The notes below the pieces were generated by a model. The model searched no databases. It was not told where the DNA came from and was given only the letters and a program-made list of their open reading frames with translations. This document shows positions 7,821-16,135 of a stretch of DNA of 64,000 nt, piece by piece (position 1 is the first letter of the stretch; each line of letters begins with the position of its first letter). The position numbers and the translations under genes are program-made. This DNA comes from Bacteroidales bacterium. GTDB lineage: Bacteria > Bacteroidota > Bacteroidia > Bacteroidales > UBA932. The stretch lies in contig JAFRZX010000004.1 in assembly GCA_017442315.1 (NCBI GenBank), forward strand, positions 1 through 64,000. Reading direction: 5' to 3'.

Positions 7821-9410
7821 ATGAAGAAGATAAACATCAATGTTCATGTGGCACTCCTGGGAATAGTCCTGGGAGTGCTTATTACCATGTTGGTCAATAA
7901 AGTAACGGATTCGGAAAAGAAGTTTGACGGGGATTACAACAGATGGCGAAAACTTAATCTTATCCTTCAGGAGGTTCAGAAGAATTATGTGGATACGATT
8001 GACATGGAGGGAATGACAGATGCCGCTGTTGTTGCAGCCCTTTCCGAACTTGATCCTCATTCCGTATATCTTCCCCCTGTTGAACTGACAGAGTCTGAAA
8101 CCGAACTGGCTGGAAACTTTGAGGGAATTGGCATCACTTTCAATGTCCCGAATGATACGGCGATTGTACTCAGTCCTGTCCCTGGAGGACCTTCCGAAAA
8201 GGCCGGACTGGTTCAGGGGGACAGAATTGTTCGTGTAAACGATATAGACATAGCCGGCGTAAAGATGCCTCAGGACAGTATGATCAGGCTTATGAAAGGA
8301 CCGTCAGGGACAAAAGTGAAGATTACGGTCTGCCGTGATGGGGAAATCATTCCATTCGATATTGTACGTGACAAGATTCCTATGCATAGCGTGGATGCTG
8401 CCTTCATGATTGATGATACCACAGGTTACATCAAGCTCTCTAAATTCACGAGATCCACCTACAAGGAATTCCGCGATGCATCTGCCAGACTCCTGGAGCA
8501 GGGAATGACAAGACTGATATTTGACCTGAGGAACAATACAGGAGGGTATTTTGATCAGGCCTGGCTGCTTGCAAATGAATTTCTCGAAAAAGGTGATGGT
8601 GTAGTATATATGGAAGGGCTTCATCGTCCTCGTCAGGATTATGATGCTGACGGCAGGGGAAAATTGAAGGATATAGAACTGTCTGTACTCATAGATGAAG
8701 GGTCGGCATCTTCAAGTGAGATATTTGCCGGTGCGATACAGGATAACGACAGAGGTGTGATTATAGGCCGTCGTTCGTTTGGAAAAGGACTTGTCCAGGA
8801 ACCTATAAACTTTACAGACGGATCCGGACTGCGTCTGACGGTAGCAAGGTTCCATACGCCTTCAGGCAGATGCATACAGAAACCTTATGATAAAGATTAT
8901 GCCTACGATATCATTGAGCGTTATGCCCATGGTGAAATGACATCGGCAGACAGCATGAAGGTTGATACCACATCGGTATATTACACCAGCAAGGGACGCA
9001 GAGTCTATGGAGGTGGCGGTATCATACCTGATATATTTGTTGCAATGGATACTACCAGGGCATCCTCTTTCTTTATAAAAGCTGGGAAAAAAGCGACTCA
9101 GCTGCGTTTCGCTTCCGCTATGTTCGACAGGTATAAGTCAACCCTTGCACCAATCAATGACTTTGATGAACTGGAAACTTATCTTGATGATATAGGACTG
9201 GAGAGTCTGTTTCTGGACTATGCGGAAAGAACTGACGGGATTAAGCCAGGCCCAGGGGAGTGGGAACAAAGCAAAGACTACATGATGCCCCAGATCAAAG
9301 GATTGGTCGGTAGGTATTCAAAGGTTGGTGAAGAGGCTTTCTACCGTTTCTATCTTCCTATTGATGATGCGCTCCAGGCTGCACTGAAGAATTCCGGTGT
9401 GGTGGAATGA
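7821..9410 (+). CDS. S41 family C-terminal processing peptidase
   Basis: A 529-residue periplasmic serine protease of the CtpA/Prc (S41) family, anchored by an N-terminal membrane segment (about residues 7-25, HVALLGIVLGVLITMLV). A PDZ domain follows (GLVQGDRIVRVNDIDI). The catalytic domain has the Ser motif EGSASSSEIFAGA and the Lys motif GRRSFGKGLVQ, which form the Ser/Lys dyad. Family members trim or degrade envelope proteins from their C-termini. The ATG at 7821 (MKKININ) is preferred over upstream ATGs at 7779 and 7791, because those lie in the 7783-7802 dyad and would add residues before the membrane anchor. Confidence 0.93.
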   Translation: MKKININVHVALLGIVLGVLITMLVNKVTDSEKKFDGDYNRWRKLNLILQEVQKNYVDTIDMEGMTDAAVVAALSELDPHSVYLPPVELTESETELAGNFEGIGITFNVPNDTAIVLSPVPGGPSEKAGLVQGDRIVRVNDIDIAGVKMPQDSMIRLMKGPSGTKVKITVCRDGEIIPFDIVRDKIPMHSVDAAFMIDDTTGYIKLSKFTRSTYKEFRDASARLLEQGMTRLIFDLRNNTGGYFDQAWLLANEFLEKGDGVVYMEGLHRPRQDYDADGRGKLKDIELSVLIDEGSASSSEIFAGAIQDNDRGVIIGRRSFGKGLVQEPINFTDGSGLRLTVARFHTPSGRCIQKPYDKDYAYDIIERYAHGEMTSADSMKVDTTSVYYTSKGRRVYGGGGIIPDIFVAMDTTRASSFFIKAGKKATQLRFASAMFDRYKSTLAPINDFDELETYLDDIGLESLFLDYAERTDGIKPGPGEWEQSKDYMMPQIKGLVGRYSKVGEEAFYRFYLPIDDALQAALKNSGVVE

Positions 9411-9417
9411 ACGGATT

Positions 9418-10152
9418 TTACTGCTCAATGAAGCGGTAGACTATCTGGCCGGTCTGGTTGTGCGGGGCTGTGCTGGATGCTGAGAAGCGTGACAGACGGG
9501 CTGCTCTGATTGCAAAGTTCCTCAGACACTGGTCTGTGGAGGATATCTGGTCCATGATCTTGGCTCCTACAACCATACCTGAGTTGTTGACTGTTATTAT
9601 GACGGTCACATCGCCACCGGAAATGCATCTGTATGCCGGTATTGGCAGATGGCTTGCCTTTCGTCCATCGAGAGTATATGAAAGTACGGAAGGTCCTGTG
9701 TATTCTTTCTGCTGTCTGTCTTCTTTCTTCTGCTGATGCTGCATTTCCACTGTTTCCTCCCTTGCATCTTCCTGCAGGGCATCTCTACCTCCGTCCTTTA
9801 GTTCGGTTGCAAGTCTTTCCGCATCCTTGTAGAGTTGCTCCGCATCTGTGCCTCGGTCATCTCTGAGCTGCCCGGAAGCGTCAGTCGCTATATTTCTTAT
9901 AGGTTTGCTTGAATTATGTGCTGCGGCAATCATCTCATCAAGCCTTCTGCTTATATCTTCCTTGAACTCTATCTCCTTTTCGCGTCTTTCCAGTTCTTCC
10001 TGCTTGGAGAAGTCAAGTACGAAACTTTCTTCTCTCCTTATTGTAGAATCTATCTGGTAGGCAAGCAGAATAATAATCACCGTGAGATGAAATATCACGG
10101 TGATGTATAGTCCTGCGCGGTCTTCCTTATTTTTGAAAAGATTCCTTGGCAT
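9418..10152 (-). CDS. TonB-like energy transducer protein
   Basis: A 244-residue protein with one N-terminal membrane segment (about residues 14-33), a highly charged, Glu/Lys-rich periplasmic middle, and a C-terminal domain (about 165-244) that looks TonB-like: GDVTVIITVNNSGMVVGAK followed by CLRNFAIRAARLSRF and a closing QTGQIVYRF strand. TonB proteins carry proton-motive force from ExbB/ExbD to outer-membrane transporters. The proline-rich linker usual in TonB is missing, and ExbB/ExbD are 4-6 kb away on the same strand. It converges with the S41 protease gene, with seven bases between the stop codons. Confidence 0.78.
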   Translation of the reverse strand: MPRNLFKNKEDRAGLYITVIFHLTVIIILLAYQIDSTIRREESFVLDFSKQEELERREKEIEFKEDISRRLDEMIAAAHNSSKPIRNIATDASGQLRDDRGTDAEQLYKDAERLATELKDGGRDALQEDAREETVEMQHQQKKEDRQQKEYTGPSVLSYTLDGRKASHLPIPAYRCISGGDVTVIITVNNSGMVVGAKIMDQISSTDQCLRNFAIRAARLSRFSASSTAPHNQTGQIVYRFIEQ

Positions 10153-10174
10153 ATGCCTTTAAAAAGACAGATTC

Positions 10175-10798
10175 TTACTTTTGCTTGCAGTTTGAAAGAG
10201 ATTTTTCGATTGTAGCGGAAATCACGTCTATGGCTACCTTGTTGTGCCCTCCTTGAGGAATGATAATGTCAGCATATCTCTTGCTCGGCTCAATGAATTG
10301 CAGATACATAGGCTTGACAGTCTTTGAATATCTTTCAATGACCCATTCTACAGTCTTACCTCTTTCCACTATATCTCTAGCCATGACCCTCATGAGCCTG
10401 TCATCATCGTCTGCATCTACGAAAATCTTGATGTCCATGAGTTTGCGCAGTTTTGGATCTGTGAATATGAGGATACCCTCCACTATGATGACATCAGCGG
10501 GAGTCACTGTCACGGTTTCATGCTTCGAGCGTCCGCATGTTATGTATGAATACACCGGCTGCTCGACGACCTTTCCGTCTCTAAGTTCCTTCAGTTGCGC
10601 TCTCAGAAGGTCAAAGTCAATGGAATCAGGGTGATCGAAGTTATGGACACGTTTCTGTTCCTCAGTATAGTGACTGAGATCCTTATAGTATGAGTCTTGA
10701 GGAATGACTACAACATTTTCCTTCAACTGTTCAGTAATGGCTTTGACTACTGTTGTCTTGCCTGATCCGGAACCTCCGGCGATACCGATAATCAACAT
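10175..10798 (-). CDS. udk: Uridine kinase
   Basis: A 207-residue uridine/cytidine kinase of the pyrimidine salvage pathway. It has a Walker A motif GGSGSGKTT at the N-terminus, the PQDSYYKDL segment, DHPDSIDFDLL, and the RLMRVMARDIVERGK lid region, all typical of Udk. It lies 42 bases downstream of asnS, separated by a strong hairpin at 10815-10835, and 22 bases upstream of the TonB-like gene. Confidence 0.95.
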   Translation of the reverse strand: MLIIGIAGGSGSGKTTVVKAITEQLKENVVVIPQDSYYKDLSHYTEEQKRVHNFDHPDSIDFDLLRAQLKELRDGKVVEQPVYSYITCGRSKHETVTVTPADVIIVEGILIFTDPKLRKLMDIKIFVDADDDDRLMRVMARDIVERGKTVEWVIERYSKTVKPMYLQFIEPSKRYADIIIPQGGHNKVAIDVISATIEKSLSNCKQK

Positions 10799-10814
10799 AG
10801 AAATATGTGTTGAG

Positions 10815-10835
10815 ATCCCCGGCCTGGCCGGGGAT
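10815..10835. repeat. Perfect 10-bp GC-rich inverted repeat between asnS and udk
   Basis: ATCCCCGGCC and GGCCGGGGAT are separated by a single T. On the minus strand it starts five bases after the asnS stop codon and ends 16 bases before the udk ATG. No T-run follows, so complete termination is doubtful; it may act as a partial terminator, an mRNA 3' stabiliser, or be one copy of a dispersed palindromic repeat. Confidence 0.6.
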
Positions 10836-10840
10836 GACGA

Positions 10841-12235
10841 TTAATATTCAGCGTTCTTTGGTGTACGTGGGAATGGAATTACGTCACGGATATTGCTCAT
10901 GCCTGTGACGAACAGAAGAAGACGCTCGAATCCCAGGCCGAATCCGCTATGAGGTGCAGAACCGAAGCGACGTGTGTCCAGATACCATTCGAGACCCTTG
11001 CGGCTCATTCCTGTCTCTTCGATGCGGGCTTCAAGTTTCTGAAGCGAGGCCTCTCTCTCGGAACCACCGATGATTTCACCGATCTTAGGGAAGAGAACGT
11101 CCATCGCACGTACTGTCTTTCCATCATCATTCTGCTTCATGTAGAATGCCTTGATGTCCTTAGGATAATCGGTAAGGATTACTGGCTTCTTGAAGTGTTT
11201 CTCGACAAGATATCTCTCGTGCTCGCTCTGCAGGTCCGTACCCCAGCTTACAGGATATTCCCACTCTACACCGGCAGCTTCAAGAATCTTGACTCCTTCA
11301 GTATAAGTAAGACGCACAAACTCAGTGTCTGCAACGCCTTTGAGGCGTTCAATGAGTTCGTTGTCATATCTGTCGTTGAGGAACTTTATGTCATCATAAC
11401 AGTTGTCAAGGGCATATTTCACCAGATATTTGATGAACTCTTCCGCAAGATTCATGTTATCCTTGATGTCATAGAATGCCATCTCAGGTTCTATCATCCA
11501 GAATTCAGCCAGGTGACGTGGAGTGTTTGAATTTTCGGCGCGGAATGTCGGACCGAAAGTATATATGTCGCCCAGGGCCATTGCTCCGAGTTCACCCTCA
11601 AGCTGACCGCTTACTGTCAGGCTGGTCTCTTTTCCGAAGAAATCCTTTGTGTAGTCAATGCCTCCCTTCTTATTGCGTGGCAGGTTCTCCATATCAAGAG
11701 TAGTCACGCGGAACATCTGTCCTGCGCCCTCGCAGTCGGATGCTGTGATGAGTGGAGTATGGATGTATACGAATCCCTTTTCATTGAAGAACTGATGGAT
11801 TGCATATGCCATTTTGCTCCGGATGCGGTAGATTGCTCCAAATGTGTTGGTTCTTGGACGGAGGTGAGCAACAGTTCTGAGGAATTCAAAAGATGTGTCC
11901 TTCTTCTGAAGAGGGTAGCGGACAGGGTCACACTCGCCATATACCTCTATGGATGAAGCCTGGATCTCCGTAGCCTGACCGCCTCCTACAGACTCAACAA
12001 GTCTTCCCCATACAGCGATGCATGCGCCGGTTGTGATCTTTGCAAGAACAGCCTCATTTTCAGGGGTCTTGTCTACGACAATCTGTATATTATTTATTGT
12101 AGAACCGTCATTAAGGGCAATGAATGCCACATTTTTGTTACCTCTCTTGGTTCTTACCCATCCTTTGGCAAGAACCTCTTTGCCAGCCTCGCTCCTGAGC
12201 AGGTCTTTAACTTTGGTTCTGATTATTGTTTCCAT
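10841..12235 (-). CDS. asnS: Asparaginyl-tRNA synthetase
   Basis: A class IIb aminoacyl-tRNA synthetase, 464 residues, charging tRNA-Asn. It has an N-terminal OB-fold anticodon-binding domain ([19 protein letters not shown]) and the class II core: [21 protein letters not shown] (motif 2 region) and the motif 3 segment [15 protein letters not shown]. The ATG at 12235 ([13 protein letters not shown]) is preferred. An in-frame start at 12289 would overlap the neighbouring phosphatase stop codon and place 18 extra residues upstream, and a -7 box at 12262-12269 lies between the two. Confidence 0.96.
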   Translation of the reverse strand: METIIRTKVKDLLRSEAGKEVLAKGWVRTKRGNKNVAFIALNDGSTINNIQIVVDKTPENEAVLAKITTGACIAVWGRLVESVGGGQATEIQASSIEVYGECDPVRYPLQKKDTSFEFLRTVAHLRPRTNTFGAIYRIRSKMAYAIHQFFNEKGFVYIHTPLITASDCEGAGQMFRVTTLDMENLPRNKKGGIDYTKDFFGKETSLTVSGQLEGELGAMALGDIYTFGPTFRAENSNTPRHLAEFWMIEPEMAFYDIKDNMNLAEEFIKYLVKYALDNCYDDIKFLNDRYDNELIERLKGVADTEFVRLTYTEGVKILEAAGVEWEYPVSWGTDLQSEHERYLVEKHFKKPVILTDYPKDIKAFYMKQNDDGKTVRAMDVLFPKIGEIIGGSEREASLQKLEARIEETGMSRKGLEWYLDTRRFGSAPHSGFGLGFERLLLFVTGMSNIRDVIPFPRTPKNAEY

Positions 12236-12261
12236 TATTTTTAGTAAATTTACAAACTCTG

Positions 12262-12269
12262 CAAAGATA
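12262..12269 (-). promoter_or_regulatory. -7 box for asnS
   Basis: On the minus strand this reads TATCTTTG, an exact TAnnTTTG match 27 bases before the asnS ATG. No TTG is found at the expected -33 position. It sits in the short gap after the phosphatase gene and supports the downstream asnS start. Confidence 0.5.
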
Positions 12270-12281
12270 ATCGTTTTGTGA

Positions 12282-13490
12282 TTAATCACCTAAGATTTTG
12301 CTCTTAATATCAGTGTTGTCCATTCTGCCGGCAAATCTTTCGGAGCCCTTACCTACGGCATAGACCGGCACGGATCCTCCAGTATGGTCATGTGTGGTCC
12401 AACCTATATTGGCCTTATCATTCAGCTCTGCATTTTCTTTAAGTGTAAGTGTGTTGGAACGTCCTGCCTGTTCCCATGCTTCTTCCAGATGCTTCCAGTA
12501 TACTTTGTAGTCGCAGCTTCTATCTCCAATTGAAATTCCTCCGGTTTCGTGGTCAGCCGTCACCACTATCAGTGTCTCGTTCGGATGCTTCAGGTAGAAT
12601 TCATATGCTTTTGAGATGGCCTTGTCAAATTCAATTATATGGTGAATCATCGGCATTGTCTTGTTGGCATGAGCCGCCCAGTCGATTTCTCCACCTTCGC
12701 ACATTATAAAGAATGGCTTATCCTCTCCAAGGAACTCAAGACAATATTCCAGCATATCTGTAAGACTGGTCTCCGTATCAGGCTTGCTCCCGCTTGATTC
12801 ATAATTTGAAGCCTCTTTTCCTCTGTTGTATTCCTGGCAGAATACTATTCTTTCGGACTCCGTCATTGCTTTTTTCAGCTCATCCTTTCCGAAGCAGACA
12901 TCCATGCCGTTTCTTTCCAGCCATTGTGCGGAATCCTCATCCTCTGACACACCGTTGTAATCTATGAAGCCGGCGGAAGCGAAAAACTCGAAGCCGCTTT
13001 CTGGAATCTCCCTGGTTATCAGACCATATTCGTCCCTCTTTTCCTGTGAAGCATAGAATGCTGCAGGTGTAGCATGATTGACTGGAACAGTCGAAATGAT
13101 ACCGATCTTATACCCATCATCTTTCAGCTCATAACTTATACTCTTGAGCCTGTTTCCATTGGTGTCTACCCCAATGCAGTTATTGTTGGTTTTGACTCCG
13201 GTTGATAGGGCTGTACCTGCAGCAGCAGAACAGGTACATTCATGTGATGCCGAATAGGTTGTTGCCGTTCCGTATACAGGAAATTGTGTCATCAGCAGTC
13301 TTTCGCCTCCCATTTTTCCTGCCTTATATGATAAGTATGACTCAGTCACATCAACATGCGGACTCCCCATGCCGTCTCCGATGAACAGAAAGATGTATTT
13401 AGCCTTAGGATCTTCAGCCATTTTCCTGCAACTGCAGAAGGAAAGACCGGCAAATGCTGTCAGTGCAATCAATAGAATATAACGTTTCAT
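12282..13490 (-). CDS. Alkaline phosphatase (PhoA family) lipoprotein
   Basis: A 402-residue secreted phosphomonoesterase of the alkaline phosphatase superfamily. It has a lipoprotein-type signal peptide ending SFCSC, with Cys21 the probable lipidation site. Metal and catalytic segments are visible: FIGDGMG (residues 36-42), the nucleophile Ser88 in [41 protein letters not shown], and [18 protein letters not shown] near the C-terminus. The residue before the nucleophile is Cys, where E. coli PhoA has Asp101. It probably releases phosphate from organic esters in the periplasm or on the surface. A -7 box lies at 13511-13518. Confidence 0.93.
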   Translation of the reverse strand: MKRYILLIALTAFAGLSFCSCRKMAEDPKAKYIFLFIGDGMGSPHVDVTESYLSYKAGKMGGERLLMTQFPVYGTATTYSASHECTCSAAAGTALSTGVKTNNNCIGVDTNGNRLKSISYELKDDGYKIGIISTVPVNHATPAAFYASQEKRDEYGLITREIPESGFEFFASAGFIDYNGVSEDEDSAQWLERNGMDVCFGKDELKKAMTESERIVFCQEYNRGKEASNYESSGSKPDTETSLTDMLEYCLEFLGEDKPFFIMCEGGEIDWAAHANKTMPMIHHIIEFDKAISKAYEFYLKHPNETLIVVTADHETGGISIGDRSCDYKVYWKHLEEAWEQAGRSNTLTLKENAELNDKANIGWTTHDHTGGSVPVYAVGKGSERFAGRMDNTDIKSKILGD

Positions 13491-13510
13491 TGTCTCAAGT
13501 TTGAATCATA

Positions 13511-13518
13511 CAAATTTA
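13511..13518 (-). promoter_or_regulatory. -7 box for the alkaline phosphatase gene
   Basis: Reads TAAATTTG on the minus strand, 20 bases before the ATG at 13490. No good -33 TTG is visible. The leader would be short, about 15 bases. I saw no PHO-box-like repeat nearby. Confidence 0.45.
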
Positions 13519-13634
13519 TAAAAAAAACATGAATCGTATTGCATGGTAAAACAGTTTATCCTTATATGTACCGGTAATCTGTTTTAGATTAATGTTGATG
13601 TAGATTCAAGCTGCTTCTAAGACTGGTATTGATA

Positions 13635-13670
13635 AAAAGAAAAGCGGCTGATCTGCTTAATCAGTCGCTT
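13635..13670 (-). terminator. Terminator of the exbB-exbD operon
   Basis: On the minus strand, AAGCGACTGAT (13670-13660) pairs with ATCAGCCGCTT (13652-13642) around a 7-base loop, with one G-U pair, followed directly by TTCTTTTT. It begins about 25 bases after the stop codon of the last exbD gene. Confidence 0.85.
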
Positions 13671-13695
13671 CTCTAATGAATATCAAATGCTGAAA

Positions 13696-14166
13696 TTATT
13701 CTTCAGCTGGCTTTCTAGCTGTGTACATGATCTTAAGAGCCGAGCACTTGCGGAGCTCCTGCTTGACATCTGTAACGATACCCATACGTGTGGTTTCGTC
13801 AGCCTTGATTGCTACGGTCATGAATGATCTGTCTGCCTCTGACATCGCATCACGTTCAGCCGCGATAAAGTCGCGGATTTCCGCTGTTGTCTTGAATGAA
13901 TCGTTGAGCTGGATACGGGAATCGTTACCATACTGAGCCTGAAGACTGCGGATAGGTGTTCCGATGTTGATGTATGAAGTCAGGTCCTTTCTTTCAAGCT
14001 TTGCGATTTCTGATGCTTCAGGAAGTTTAACAACAACCTTGCTCTCTGTTTCGCGCATTGTCGTTGTCACCATGAAGAAGAAGAGCAGCATGAACACGAT
14101 ATCGGAGAGTGAGCCTGATGGCGGCTGTGGCACTGTCCTTTTCTCTTTCTGTTTAAATTTTGACAT
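13696..14166 (-). CDS. exbD: ExbD/TolR family biopolymer transporter (second copy)
   Basis: A 156-residue inner-membrane protein with one N-terminal membrane segment. SLSDIVFMLLFFFMVTTTM contains the conserved Asp that carries protons in ExbD/TolR. The remaining periplasmic domain is short. ExbB-ExbD complexes use the proton-motive force to drive TonB, or a gliding/T9SS-like motor in some Bacteroidota. It is the last gene of a four-gene operon, 14 bases after the first exbD, and is followed by a terminator. Its C-terminus (SALKIMYTARKP) is typical of the Bacteroidota paralogue. Confidence 0.93.
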   Translation of the reverse strand: MSKFKQKEKRTVPQPPSGSLSDIVFMLLFFFMVTTTMRETESKVVVKLPEASEIAKLERKDLTSYINIGTPIRSLQAQYGNDSRIQLNDSFKTTAEIRDFIAAERDAMSEADRSFMTVAIKADETTRMGIVTDVKQELRKCSALKIMYTARKPAEE

Positions 14167-14180
14167 ATCGCTATTCTCCT

Positions 14181-14756
14181 TTATTTTTTAGTGACATCCT
14201 TAGGCTCTGCCTCGGAAATGTTCTGAGGTACAGCCTTTCTTACGATACCCTGCTGATCTTCATCGAGTTTCATGTACAGTTTACCATAGTTGGCAATCGA
14301 GAACTCATCACGGAGTTCGTTGACAGCCTTTACTAGTTCATTCTGTACAGCTATGTATGCCTGGTAACTGGTACCACGGTCATTCTGAAGTGAAATCACT
14401 CCTTTTGAGACCATACATGGGCCGAATCCTTCGATTTCAATCTCTTCCTTTTCAGGAAGGTTCGGGTCGTTTGCAGGGTTTGACAGGAATTCCTTGATCT
14501 TATCCTTAAGTTGGCTGACGTGCATAGGCTCTGTACCAGCGAGAAGTCTGTCGGCTGAGTTAATCTTCACAACGATGATGTTACGACGATTAACCTTCTG
14601 GTCCTCCACTTTCTGATTAGGGTCAGGCATAGGAGGCAGACGACGCTGCAGACCTTTGTCCTGATCCATGGTGGTAGTCATCATGAAGAAGCAGAGCAGG
14701 AGGAATGCCATATCCGCCGTTGAACTTGAATTGATTTCTGGTGTTTTCTTTGCCAT
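14181..14756 (-). CDS. exbD: ExbD/TolR family biopolymer transporter (first copy)
   Basis: A 191-residue ExbD paralogue. The N-terminal segment SSTADMAFLLLCFFMMTTTM holds the conserved Asp in the membrane helix. A 'DKGLQRRLPPMPDP' linker leads to a periplasmic domain with a long insert (residues about 85-120) that the second copy lacks. The two different ExbD proteins are probably partners in one complex or alternative partners for the ExbB encoded upstream. It lies eight bases after the 4TM gene. Confidence 0.93.
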   Translation of the reverse strand: MAKKTPEINSSSTADMAFLLLCFFMMTTTMDQDKGLQRRLPPMPDPNQKVEDQKVNRRNIIVVKINSADRLLAGTEPMHVSQLKDKIKEFLSNPANDPNLPEKEEIEIEGFGPCMVSKGVISLQNDRGTSYQAYIAVQNELVKAVNELRDEFSIANYGKLYMKLDEDQQGIVRKAVPQNISEAEPKDVTKK

Positions 14757-14764
14757 GGCGTCAA

Positions 14765-15196
14765 TTATTTACGTGTTGCACCGACAATCCATCCTACAAC
14801 AAGTGAAAGGATTGCTGCTCCAAAAAGGAGGTAGGTAAGATTCAGAATGGTGTCTGTCAGTTTGAGTGTGCCGTCTGACACAGGTTCGCCGAGATATCCT
14901 ACGGCTGGAGTTCCTGGGGCAAGGACATATGCAACTGCAACAATGGCAACGATGGCAACAAGTCCTGCAAGGAGTTTCAGAAGACTCTTAGGATTGTTGA
15001 TGCCGCCTATCACAACCACGCCGAACAGAACGGCAAGGATTGCGATTCCTGCAAATGCATACGCGCAGTAAAGCATGTTGTCGACAGGTGCGTTACCGTT
15101 TGACTCAAATCCTACAGCAAATCCGTAGAAGCTGAAAACGATACCTACGACGAACAATACCGCCAGTACCCATTTGATTATTTTTTCGTATTTCAT
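14765..15196 (-). CDS. Four-helix membrane protein of the exbB-exbD operon
   Basis: A 143-residue protein with four hydrophobic segments (about residues 7-28, 44-66, 72-92, 115-138) and little else. I do not recognise a named family, but a small multi-helix protein in this position between ExbB and two ExbD genes is common in Bacteroidales. It is probably an accessory part of the same motor complex. It starts 16 bases after the exbB stop codon and ends eight bases before exbD. Confidence 0.85.
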   Translation of the reverse strand: MKYEKIIKWVLAVLFVVGIVFSFYGFAVGFESNGNAPVDNMLYCAYAFAGIAILAVLFGVVVIGGINNPKSLLKLLAGLVAIVAIVAVAYVLAPGTPAVGYLGEPVSDGTLKLTDTILNLTYLLFGAAILSLVVGWIVGATRK

Positions 15197-15212
15197 TGTA
15201 AAGAGTAGTCAA

Positions 15213-16001
15213 TTATTTGTTGTCCTGATACTTAACGAGAATATCCATGAGTGAGATTGAAGCATCTTCCATCTCAATAGTAAGAGACTCAACCTGTGAA
15301 AGGATATAGTTGTAGAAGATCTGAAGGATAACGGCAACGATCAAACCACCGACAGTCGTGATCAAAGCGACCTTCATACCACCTGCTACGACTGCTGGAG
15401 ACATGTCACCTGCAACCATGATGGCGTCGAATGCCTGGATCATACCGATAACTGTTCCCAAGAATCCGAGTGATGGTGCGATAGCGATGAAGAGGGAGAT
15501 CCATGAAAGGTTCTGCTCCATCTTGCTTGACTCAACTCCACCGTAAGATACAACTGACTTTTCAACTTCCTCAAGAGTCTGGCCGTCAGCAAGACGAAGG
15601 AATGCCTGAGTGAAGATTGATGCTACAGGACCACGGGTATTGCGGCACACTTCAGTAGCAGCGGCTACACCTTCAGATGCAAGAGCAGTCTCGATCTTTG
15701 CAAGAAGCTTCTTGGTGTTGGTCTTGGAGAAAGACAGATAAAGGATACGCTCTATACAGAGTGCGAGACCGAGGATAAGGCAGGCGATAACGAGAGCCAT
15801 GAAGCCGGCACCACCTTCGATGAACTTGGTCTTGAGGGCCTGGTGCATAGGAACTTCCTCCGGTCCGTCAAGAGTCTCAGCAGCTGGAGCTGCAACTTCA
15901 GTCGCTGTAGTGTCAGCAACAACCTCGTCCTGAGCTGCTGCATTCTGTGCAGAAAAGGCCATTACGCCCATTACTGCCAAAAACATGAAAAATTTTTTCA
16001 T
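15213..16001 (-). CDS. exbB: MotA/TolQ/ExbB proton channel protein with N-terminal signal-like extension
   Basis: A 262-residue ExbB/TolQ family proton channel subunit. The channel core shows an SLGFLGTVIGMIQAFDAI helix, and the VGGLIVAVILQIFYNYI helix near the end. Unusually for E. coli-type ExbB, it starts with a cleavable-looking signal sequence (residues 1-23, ending QNAAAQ) and a 30-residue acidic, Ala/Thr-rich linker before the first core helix at about residue 65. This extension is seen in other Bacteroidota. It heads the exbB-4TM-exbD-exbD operon. Confidence 0.94.
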   Translation of the reverse strand: MKKFFMFLAVMGVMAFSAQNAAAQDEVVADTTATEVAAPAAETLDGPEEVPMHQALKTKFIEGGAGFMALVIACLILGLALCIERILYLSFSKTNTKKLLAKIETALASEGVAAATEVCRNTRGPVASIFTQAFLRLADGQTLEEVEKSVVSYGGVESSKMEQNLSWISLFIAIAPSLGFLGTVIGMIQAFDAIMVAGDMSPAVVAGGMKVALITTVGGLIVAVILQIFYNYILSQVESLTIEMEDASISLMDILVKYQDNK

Positions 16002-16135
16002 AATTGTTTTTGTGTGTTTAATTAATTAAAATTTATTGAATTGTTATTAGTTAATAATCGCTTCAATTCAAGGTACAATATGCACCCGTCTCAAAATGCG
16101 GTGCAATTTAGCAATTAATTTTCAATAGACAATAA

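Noticed and set aside
16069-16095. Possible promoter for exbB (TACCTTGA with an upstream TTTTG)
   Set aside because: The -7 box has a mismatch and the spacing is about 16 bases, too short for the Bacteroidetes pattern.
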